From Chitinophagaceae bacterium (GTDB lineage Bacteria; Bacteroidota; Bacteroidia; Chitinophagales; Chitinophagaceae): DNA of 42,836 nucleotides. Shown piece after piece: positions 33,008 through 41,800 of the stretch (positions are counted from its first letter, which is position 1; each line of letters opens with the position of its first letter). Under the pieces are notes generated by a model. That model did not search any database and was not told the DNA's origin. It was given only the letters and a program-made list of their open reading frames with translations. Position numbers and translations under genes: made by a program. Where the stretch lies: positions 1 to 42,836 of the forward strand of contig JANYEP010000001.1 in the NCBI GenBank assembly GCA_025363075.1, read 5' to 3'.

Positions 33008-34492
33008 ATGAAAGTTAAAGGTTTGCGTTGGTGGGTTTTAGGATTGGTGGTTTTAATAACTATCATTAACTATCTTGATAGAGGTACACTTAATTATATG
33101 TGGGTTGCCAATACCAAGGTTAAGTATGATGTTGTAGTGAATGTTAATGATGCTAAACCAAACACTAATTATGCAACGATGAATGCAGACAGTTCTTATG
33201 TTTTGTCAAGTACTGATGGTGTGATTAAATCTGTTTTAAAAAAGGAAATTGTCGTGTTGGAAAACAATCAAATTCAATTCACAAAAAAAGGTGGTATTGC
33301 TTATGAACTTGGCTTGGTTAATTTAAACGATAAACAAAGTGTAGTTGACGATAAGCTTAAAAAATTATACTCTTATATCTATATGTTTTTTATGGTCGCT
33401 TATGGCATTAGTCAATTAGTTTCAGGAAAAATTTATGATAAAATCGGAACGAGAAAAGGCTTTGTAATGAGTGCACTAATTTGGGGAACTGCTGATATGC
33501 TTACATCACTGGCAAGAGGTGTTGGTTCATTGAGTTTCTTTAGGGTTTTATTAGGGCTTGGAGAAGCTGGTCCTTGGCCAGGAACTGTAAAGTCAAATGC
33601 TGAATGGTTTCCTGTAAAGGAACGTGCCTTAGCTCAAGGCTTGTTTGGTGCAGGAGGCTCTATTGGTAACATTCTTGCACCAATTGTAATCTCAATGCTA
33701 TTCATAAAATTTGGTTGGCAAAACACATTTATCATTGTTGGTTCTTTAGGAATTTTATGGATTATCCCCTGGTTAATTTTAAACAAAAAGAAACCTGCTG
33801 AGCACCCTTGGATTACTGATGAAGAAAGGGAATATATTTTATCTGGTCAACCAGAAAATAAGTTACAAAACGATGTTGCAAAATCCTGGAGCGAGTTGTT
33901 ACAAGATAAAAAAAGTTACTCCGTTATTTTAGGTCGTTTCTTCTTAGACCCAATCTGGTGGATGTTTGTAGCCTGGTTGCCTGTTTATCTTACCAATAAA
34001 TTTAAACTTGATATTAAACAAGTTGCTTTCTCTGCGTGGGTACCTTATGTGGGTGCAGCAATTGGTGCTATTACTGGTGGTTGGTTTTCGGGTTACTTAA
34101 TAAGGAAAGGAAAATCTGTAAATGCTGCAAGACGAACCGCCATTATAATTGGTGCTTGCATTATTCTTCCTGCAATGATTGCTGCAGCCTTTGCCAGCAC
34201 TGCATTAGTGGCTGTTTTAATTATGAGTTTTATTCTGGGAGGATTTCAATTTGCTATTGTAAATGTGCAAACATTACCAAGCGATTTTCATTCAGGAAAA
34301 ACTGTTGGTTCACTTTCAGGATTGGGTGGTGCAGCGGCAGTTTTAGGAACAATCTGCACAATGTTTTTAGTGCCATACATAACAGCAGGAAATAATTGGA
34401 CACCATTTTTTGTAATGGGTACTTTATTAATTCCAATGGGTATATTCTGTGTATTTTTCTATAGCGATAAAATTAAAAAAGCTACCGTTTAA
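33008..34492 (+). CDS. MFS hexuronate-type transporter with a large loop after TM1
   Basis: The 494-residue inner-membrane protein belongs to the anion:cation symporter (ExuT-like) branch of the MFS. TM1 is RWWVLGLVVLITIINYLDRGTLNY, later signatures are SGKIYDKIGTRKG and LGLGEAGPWPG, and there are 12 hydrophobic segments in all. It should import unsaturated monouronate from the periplasm. Relatives have a short TM1-TM2 loop, but here about 75-80 residues (roughly 35-115) intervene, with a Thr/Ser- and Lys-rich sequence and beta-like segments. By topology this loop is periplasmic. The stop overlaps the next ATG by one base (PL6), which ties transport to depolymerisation. Confidence 0.92.
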   Translation: MKVKGLRWWVLGLVVLITIINYLDRGTLNYMWVANTKVKYDVVVNVNDAKPNTNYATMNADSSYVLSSTDGVIKSVLKKEIVVLENNQIQFTKKGGIAYELGLVNLNDKQSVVDDKLKKLYSYIYMFFMVAYGISQLVSGKIYDKIGTRKGFVMSALIWGTADMLTSLARGVGSLSFFRVLLGLGEAGPWPGTVKSNAEWFPVKERALAQGLFGAGGSIGNILAPIVISMLFIKFGWQNTFIIVGSLGILWIIPWLILNKKKPAEHPWITDEEREYILSGQPENKLQNDVAKSWSELLQDKKSYSVILGRFFLDPIWWMFVAWLPVYLTNKFKLDIKQVAFSAWVPYVGAAIGAITGGWFSGYLIRKGKSVNAARRTAIIIGACIILPAMIAAAFASTALVAVLIMSFILGGFQFAIVNVQTLPSDFHSGKTVGSLSGLGGAAAVLGTICTMFLVPYITAGNNWTPFFVMGTLLIPMGIFCVFFYSDKIKKATV

Positions 34493-35922
34493 TGAAACAA
34501 TTTTTAGTCATATTATTTTCTTGTTACAGCTTTTGTGCAAATGCTACAGACTATACTGTTAGTAGTGTTGATGAACTAAATATTGTACTTAAAAAAGCAA
34601 ATAATAACGATATTATTATTTGGAAAAATGGAACATACAATGATGTTAAAATAAATTTTACTACAATAAAACAGCACCTTGTTCTAAGAGCTGAAACTGC
34701 TGGAATGGTTGTTTTTAAAGGCTCTTCATTCATTTCAGTTAATGGTGATTACTTACAAGTAGAAGGCTTTTTATTTGAGGGAATATCAACATTAGATAAA
34801 GACGATGTGATGGCTTTTACACAAAGTTCAAACCACTGTAGAATTACAAATTGTGCTGTAATTAATTATTCTTCTAAAGGAGAATTTGATAATAACAACT
34901 GGATAAGTTTACAAGGCTTATATAATGAGGTTGACCATTGCTATTTCAGTGGCAAAACAAACAAAGGACCTTATTTAGTAGTACGATATAAAACAGATAA
35001 AAATTTTGTAGAAGGCAGTGATGCTGCACCTTCAACACACCATCACATTCATCATAATTATTTTGGATACAGAACATTTAGTGAAAATGGGGGAGAGGAT
35101 ATGAGGATTGGAGATAGTAGAACATCTTTTACACACGGCTTCAATATTATTGAATATAACTATTTTGAAGAAGAAAGATTGGAAGCCGAAATCATTAGCA
35201 ATAAGAGTTGGAACAATATTTATCGCTTCAATACTTTCATTGCAAACGATGGAGCTATGTGTTTACGTCACGGTCAAAAGTGTTTTGTTTATGGCAATTA
35301 TTTAGATGGTAAAACTGGTAGAAATACAAGTGGTGGACTTAGAGTTGTAAATGCAAATCAAACAGTATTTAATAATTATGTTGTTAATGTTGAAGGCAGC
35401 GAAAAAAATGCTTTAAAAGCTGGCATAGTTGTAATGTGTGGGCTTGAACATAGCGAAATCAATGGCTACTATGCAGCAGATAGTGCAGTTGTAGCATATA
35501 ACACTTTTGTTAATTGTGTGGGTCCTGTTATTAAAGTTGGTGTTGGAAATAAAAGTAAAGGACAACCTTTCATTGCTCCAAAAGACATTTCACTTGTTTC
35601 AAATCTTGTTATTAATTCTTATGGACAAGCAAACAAAGCAATGATGGAATATGAAACAGTAACATATAATGTTTGCAAAAATAATTTTTATACAAATGGT
35701 GGAAGCATTGGTGTTAAAGGGTTTGAAGCCATTAAAGAAAAGAATATCATCAAACAAAATGGATTTGATTATTATAAAATAACTATTGATGATGATATTA
35801 TAAAAACAATCAATCAACGATTAGCTATACACAATATACATTTGACAAATGAAGAAATTACACACTTCAATCCTAAATGGAAATTAGATAAAAAAGATGT
35901 AGGTGTAAGTTGGATGAAATAA
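34492..35922 (+). CDS. PL6 family alginate lyase, single domain
   Basis: This 476-residue exported protein has a signal peptide (about 1-18) and one PL6 beta-helix. The catalytic pair is Lys238 (EIISNKS) and Arg259 (MCLRHG). The supporting NEVDHCYF, HHHIHHNYFG and ENGGEDMRIG segments are present. There is no second beta-helix domain and no sorting tail, so it is probably periplasmic. It is the third PL6 of the locus. The three differ in domain make-up (two-domain, T9SS-tailed, single-domain), which suggests division of labour between endolytic surface and exolytic periplasmic steps. Confidence 0.92.
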   Translation: MKQFLVILFSCYSFCANATDYTVSSVDELNIVLKKANNNDIIIWKNGTYNDVKINFTTIKQHLVLRAETAGMVVFKGSSFISVNGDYLQVEGFLFEGISTLDKDDVMAFTQSSNHCRITNCAVINYSSKGEFDNNNWISLQGLYNEVDHCYFSGKTNKGPYLVVRYKTDKNFVEGSDAAPSTHHHIHHNYFGYRTFSENGGEDMRIGDSRTSFTHGFNIIEYNYFEEERLEAEIISNKSWNNIYRFNTFIANDGAMCLRHGQKCFVYGNYLDGKTGRNTSGGLRVVNANQTVFNNYVVNVEGSEKNALKAGIVVMCGLEHSEINGYYAADSAVVAYNTFVNCVGPVIKVGVGNKSKGQPFIAPKDISLVSNLVINSYGQANKAMMEYETVTYNVCKNNFYTNGGSIGVKGFEAIKEKNIIKQNGFDYYKITIDDDIIKTINQRLAIHNIHLTNEEITHFNPKWKLDKKDVGVSWMK

Positions 35923-35980
35923 GTTAAACAAGTAAAAATTTTAAATAAACAATTATTCTTAAACAAAAAAACGATTCAAA

Positions 35981-38728
35981 ATGAAAAAAGTAATCTACAC
36001 ACTTCTGTTTTTAATTGCTACAACGGCAAGCTATGCAACCACTTATTATTGGATTGGTGGATTAACTCCATCAGTGAATTATTCAAACAATGCAAACTGG
36101 ACAACAAACCCTGTAACACGTACACCAGTTGCTGCTACAGGAACACTTGTAATAACATCTACTGATGTTTTGGTTTTCGATGGTACAAATCTTGGGGGTA
36201 CAAGTGTTGTAACAGGTCCTGCAACTGTATTAGCTTCTGGAGCAGACACGTTTGGTCAATTAAAATTTTTAAATAATGCTAACATAACATTTGGAAGGAC
36301 AACTACTGGCACTACAAAGTTTACTTTATTTGGAGATGGGACTTCTGCACCAGACCTTATTGTTGATGCAACAAGTACTTTAACGTTAGGGGGTACAATT
36401 TCAGGTGCTAATGTTGGTATTATTTTAGATACAGTAAACCAGAATGCAACAGGTTCAATTTCTGGAAACTTATATATGTCGCCACTTTCTTCAAACACGG
36501 GACCACACACAGCAAGTTATATTACTGCTGGTGCTGGCGAGTTAGTATTTAATAGTGGCTCCGCTTGCTATTCAAGTGACTCAACAACTGTAAGTTGTTT
36601 TAACGGCTCTACAGCAAATTCTGTAGTGTTTAAATCCGGTGCATCTTTATATTATTACACAGGAAGAAGTCCAGTAGGTAAAAGCTCTACATTGCCTTTT
36701 GTAGTGTTTGAATCGGGTAGCAATTTTTATATTCGTGGTAGTAATGTAAGTTATGTTGATGGAACAACTGCTTACGCAAGTTCAAGTTGGACAAGTGGAA
36801 AAACTTTTGCAAATGTCTTTATCCAAAATGGTGCAACATACACAGCTGATGGCACTGTCAATAAAATTGAAGATTTTACAATTGACGCAGGCTGTACTTT
36901 TTTTACTCACTTAAGTGGTCAAACACCAGTTACAGGTAACTTAGTTGTTAATGGTGCTTTAACTGCACCAGCTGCTGGAACTACAAATATTCTTGTACTT
37001 GGGGGTAATAGCCCTCAAACGGTTTCTGGAACAGGAACTATTTCTGTATTATCATTTACAGTTTGCGATAACAGTAATGTAGCACTTGCAAAAAATATTG
37101 TAACAACTGGTACAACTGTAAATATTGTTGGTAAATTAGATTTTGGAGCTACAAGCGTTATTTCTGGCACTGCATCATTTACAAGTCGTGTAGCTGGCAC
37201 TGCTGCTGCTGCAACTGGCAATACTGTAACAGGTTCTTATCAAATAACTGGTGCAAGTGCAGGATTAAGTGGACTTACAGGTCTCACAATTTCTGGTGCA
37301 GGCATTCAAGCAAATACCAATGTAATTGGGTTTGGAACAGGGTATATTAATTTATCGAAGCCTGCAACAGCAACTGCAACAGGAACTGCATTAACTTTTG
37401 CAAGTGGTGCTGCAACACTTGCAACAGCAAACCCAAATGGATTTGATAGCACAAATGGTAGTGTTACAGTTGTTGGTATAAAATCATATAATAGTGGAAC
37501 AAATTATGTTATCAATGGTGCTACAACTTATCCTTTTGGTATAAGCTCTACAGCTAGTGCAGCAGGTATCGGTGTAGGAAATATTACACTTAATGCTGCT
37601 GCAACAACAAATACCAAAATAAAAGTTGCTGGTATGCTTACATTGAATGCAGGAAAACTTACTATTCGTTCATCAGATACAGTAAGGGTGTTAGCAAGTG
37701 GAGATATTGTAGGTAGTCCATTTAGTAGCACTAAATACATTGTAACAGATGTTAATGGTTCAAATAGTGGTGCATTACGAGTAGATTCTTTTACAGTAGT
37801 AAAATTATTACCTATTGGAACTGCTGCTAATTATTTACCAGTAACCATTACACCAAGTACAGGTTATGCAGGATTTACTGCAAGCGTTTTTGAAGGGGTT
37901 ACAGCAGATGGAACACTTGGTGGCACTGCATTTACAGCTTCTCAAAAAGCTAATGTAGTAGATGCTGTTTGGAATGTTAATCGTGTTGTTGGTTCTGGCA
38001 ATACAGATGTAACTGTGGGTTGGGCAGATGCTTTAGAAGGAAGCAATTTTGCAAGTCTTTCAGATGCTCAAATAGGTGTTTCAAGATATAACAGTTCAAA
38101 TTGGACAGTTGCAAATGCAATTGCAGCAAGTAATACAACAAACACTGCTACTTCTACAAATGGTAGCTTTGGTCCATTTGGTGTTGGTAAATCAGGTGAT
38201 ATTCTTCCTGTTAAATTGGTAAACTTAAATGCTTCAATAAATAACAATTCAGTTGCTATTTCATTTGATGCTTTAAACGAAACAGATATTGAAAAATATG
38301 CTGTTGAAAGAAGTAGCAATGGTGCAAACTATAGTGTAGTTGGTAATCTTCCAGCATACAACATTGGTGGAGAAAGAACATATCATTTTACAGATGCAAA
38401 TGTTGCAACAGGTACTTATTTATATAGAATTGCAATAGTTGATAAAAATGGTAAAACATCTTACAGTCAATTATTAAAAGTTGCTATTTCAACTAAATTA
38501 AACGTAAGTGTTTATCCTAATCCTGCAAACAATGAAATAGCTGTATCTGGTATTGTTAAAGGCTCTACACTACAAATTTTAGATATTTCTGGAAGAATAA
38601 TTTCTCAGCAAATAGTGAATAATGAAGCTCAAACTATTAATATATCTAAGCTTTCAAAAGGTGTATTTGTTATCAAAACTATACAACCAAATGGAGTAGT
38701 TAGCAATACATCTTTTATAAAAGATTAA
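35981..38728 (+). CDS. Large T9SS-exported surface protein of the alginate locus
   Basis: The 915-residue protein has a signal peptide (about 1-19, ending YAT). A Thr-, Gly- and Ala-rich region of beta strands (about 20-740) resembles beta-helix adhesin or autotransporter-type repeats. An FN3-like segment (about 745-835: ISFDALNETDIEKYAVERS) and a type A sorting domain follow (YPNP at 845-848). No enzyme motif is visible. It starts 58 nt after the last PL6 and precedes the strong terminator, so it may be the last gene of the alginate operon. A surface glycan-binding or adhesion role is possible because no SusE/F-like protein is present. Confidence 0.8.
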   Translation: MKKVIYTLLFLIATTASYATTYYWIGGLTPSVNYSNNANWTTNPVTRTPVAATGTLVITSTDVLVFDGTNLGGTSVVTGPATVLASGADTFGQLKFLNNANITFGRTTTGTTKFTLFGDGTSAPDLIVDATSTLTLGGTISGANVGIILDTVNQNATGSISGNLYMSPLSSNTGPHTASYITAGAGELVFNSGSACYSSDSTTVSCFNGSTANSVVFKSGASLYYYTGRSPVGKSSTLPFVVFESGSNFYIRGSNVSYVDGTTAYASSSWTSGKTFANVFIQNGATYTADGTVNKIEDFTIDAGCTFFTHLSGQTPVTGNLVVNGALTAPAAGTTNILVLGGNSPQTVSGTGTISVLSFTVCDNSNVALAKNIVTTGTTVNIVGKLDFGATSVISGTASFTSRVAGTAAAATGNTVTGSYQITGASAGLSGLTGLTISGAGIQANTNVIGFGTGYINLSKPATATATGTALTFASGAATLATANPNGFDSTNGSVTVVGIKSYNSGTNYVINGATTYPFGISSTASAAGIGVGNITLNAAATTNTKIKVAGMLTLNAGKLTIRSSDTVRVLASGDIVGSPFSSTKYIVTDVNGSNSGALRVDSFTVVKLLPIGTAANYLPVTITPSTGYAGFTASVFEGVTADGTLGGTAFTASQKANVVDAVWNVNRVVGSGNTDVTVGWADALEGSNFASLSDAQIGVSRYNSSNWTVANAIAASNTTNTATSTNGSFGPFGVGKSGDILPVKLVNLNASINNNSVAISFDALNETDIEKYAVERSSNGANYSVVGNLPAYNIGGERTYHFTDANVATGTYLYRIAIVDKNGKTSYSQLLKVAISTKLNVSVYPNPANNEIAVSGIVKGSTLQILDISGRIISQQIVNNEAQTINISKLSKGVFVIKTIQPNGVVSNTSFIKD

Positions 38729-38739
38729 GATAACTTTAT

Positions 38740-38790
38740 AAAACCTCAATGCAATTTGACACGTAAATAAACTGCATTGAGGTTTTTTTT
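38740..38790 (+). terminator. Strong rho-independent terminator at the end of the alginate operon
   Basis: The arms AAAACCTCAATGCA (38740-38753) and TGCATTGAGGTTTT (38773-38786) form a perfect 14-bp stem around a 19-nt loop, and the T-run continues to 38790. It lies 11 nt after the stop of the 915-residue gene and separates the locus from the next large gene. Confidence 0.9.
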
Positions 38791-38823
38791 TATTTACAAA
38801 TTTTATTATAAAAAATAACGATT

Positions 38824-41800
38824 ATGAAAACGATTATGAAAATTTTTATAGTAATGTTTATGGCATTACTTACTCAAAAAACTATGGCTCAAATAGCGGC
38901 CACTGGCGATTATCGCTCAGTACAATCAGGCAACTGGTCATCAACATCTACCTGGCAAATAAGAGATGCAAGTGGTAATTGGACAACTCCAAGTACAGCA
39001 CCTACAGCTACCAACAATGTATATATACAACTATTGCATAGATTAACCTTAGATGTAGCAACTGCAAATTGTAACGACTTACATATGCAAACAACAGATA
39101 GTTTAGGGCTTGGGAGTAATACACTACAAGTCAGTGGTAAAATTCGCTCTTACAATTCTTATCAAATTACTACAGCTGCTTTAACAAGCAATGTTGTTAC
39201 TATTACAACATCTTCAGCACACGGATTGTCTGCTGGAAATTCAGTAATAATTTTAGGATTAGCAGGAACATTATTACCAGTTAATGGTAGTTACACCATA
39301 GCTTCAGTACCAACAAGCACTACGTTTACTTATACTCTTACCAATGCTGATATTACTTCTACAACAAGTGGTACAACCACTGGTTCGGTAACTAAAAACG
39401 TTGCTGCTGTTACATCTGGGGTTGATGGAACATTTTATTCTGCACAAGTAAGCTCCACAGCTATTAATGCTTCTATGCTTACCTCTACAAGTGGTTTAGG
39501 GGGAATAAAGTTTATTGGAAATTCGAGAAGAATTACCAGTATAGGTGAATGGACAGGTAACAGCATAAGTTTTTTAGTTGACTTTAATTTTGCTTTAAAT
39601 GCTGGACAAACAGATTCTTTATTAACAGTTTTTGGTGGTCGTAATCTTACATTCAGTTCAGGTACAACAGTAGCAACAACAAGGGTTACGCCAGGAGCTG
39701 GGTCTGCAGGAACTGGAACAGTAACTATAAAAAGTGGGGCTACTTTTTCATCAAATTCTCCAGGAAGTACACAAGTATTTAGTAGAACATCAACATCAAC
39801 ATTTGGAACACTAACTATTGATGCTGGCGGTACTTTAGAATTAACTGGCAGTTTGCCATCAATTGATGTTCATACTATAGTTAATAATGGAAATATTGTT
39901 TACAATAGAGGAGGAGCTCAAACATTATTAGCAAAAGGTGGAAGTACAGATACTGCTGCAAGTGTCAAATCTATTGATTTTACATCTTATAATAATTTAA
40001 CAATAAAAACTTCAACTGCCAAAACTATTCCATCTGGTGTAACTATTAATGTTGCAGGAACATTAACTTATGCTGGTGGTAGTACAGATACTTTAGCAAG
40101 TATTGGAGGAAGTGCTTTAACCTATAGTGCAGGAGCAACTTTAGCTTTCTCTGGAACAGCAAGTTTGGCAATGTCATTGACGCAAGCAAATCTTATTTGG
40201 CCAATAACAAATGGTCCAACAAATGTGCTTGTAACTTCAAACACATTATCTTTTGCAGCAAGTGCTGGAATTAGTAGAACTATTGCTGGAACACTTACTT
40301 TAAATGGTGGCAACTTCACAATAAATACAGGCAATACTTTAGTAATGGCGAATAATTCTACCATTGTTCGTAGTGATTCTTTGAGCTCAATGAGTTCTGG
40401 TCTTACCATTGGTACAGCTTCGAGTGATGTGGTTAATATCACAATCAACTCTGCTAAACCTTTAACAATGGGTAATGAATTTTTAATATCTCCATCACCA
40501 GGAAGCTATGGAACTTTAACAATTGCATCAGGTTCTACATACACAATTAACAGTGGGAGATCTATTACCAATCTTTCTAATAATGGTGTAATAATATTTA
40601 GCACAGCTGCAACTTTTACAACAACCATTAATGGAAGTATCACAGGTACTGGAACAATAACTGGTAATGTTGGTGCTAGCATTACTGTTGGAGGAACAGG
40701 TAATGGAAGTGCAGGAACTTTATATTTCACCAGTGGAAGTCAAGTTGTAAATAATATTTCTTTAAGTAGAACAGGAACTAATCCTTCGCTAAGTTTAGGA
40801 ACACCAATTACTGTTTACAGAAACATATCATTAGCATCTGGAACAACACTTGATGGTGGCAATTTTGTTGACACAGTAAAAGGCAGCATAACTGGTAGTA
40901 GTGGTGGTTTCTACACTTTTGGTTCTGGCGGAAAAGTTGTATTAAATGGTACAAGTACAACAACACCATATACATTATCTGGTGCTACTTTTAGTAATAT
41001 TGAGTTGGCTTCAAGTGCTTACACATTGTCAAGTTCGCCCACAGTAACTGGTACATTTGATTTAAAAACAAATGTTTTAAAAACAAGTACCAATAGCCTA
41101 AGAATGGCAGCAGGTGCGACTTTAAGCAGAACTACTGGTTGGGTAAATGGAACACTTCGTAAAAACGTTTCAACAGGAAATGCTGTTGTAAGAACTTATG
41201 AAATTGGTGACTCATTAAGATATACACCAGTAACAATAAATTTTGATACGGTAAAGGTTGCTGGCGATTTTTCAGTGAAGACTGATAGTGCTGCTGCTGA
41301 GGCTAATTTTGCAACTGCACCTATTGATAAAGCAAATTATATCAACCGCTATTGGGCGACTACAAGTGTCAGCCCTCTATCTTTTACCATTTACAGTGCA
41401 ACATTTAATTATGTTGCATCTGATTTGATTGGTAATGCAAATGCTACAAATATTATTGCTGCATTGTATTCTTCAAATTGGGCTACAAATGGTTTAACTG
41501 TTGCAGGAACATATTCAAACACCATAAATTCTATTTCAACAACTGGTGATTTTATTTTGGGCAAATGTGGAAGTTTAGTAACGCCTACAGTTACAATTGC
41601 TGCGGCAACAGATACTATTTGTAATGGTAGTGTTACAACGTTTACCCCAGTTAGTACCAATGGCGGTTCAGCTCCGAGTTTTGGATGGTTTAAAAATAAT
41701 CAAAGCCAAGGAACAGTTAATGGTGACGGAACAATAACTTTTGGAGCAAACACATTAAGCACTGGTAACAATGTTTTCAGTTGTGTAATGACAGCAAATA

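Noticed and set aside
34036-34395. 119-codon Cys-rich plus-strand frame within the MFS gene
   Set aside because: It is a shifted-frame shadow of transmembrane-coding sequence. The Cys and Trp richness comes from reading hydrophobic codons out of frame.
40122-41660. Minus-strand frames opposite the giant surface protein
   Set aside because: Their Val/Pro/Ala-rich translations are the complement of Thr/Gly/Asn repeats. The plus strand holds one continuous coding frame.
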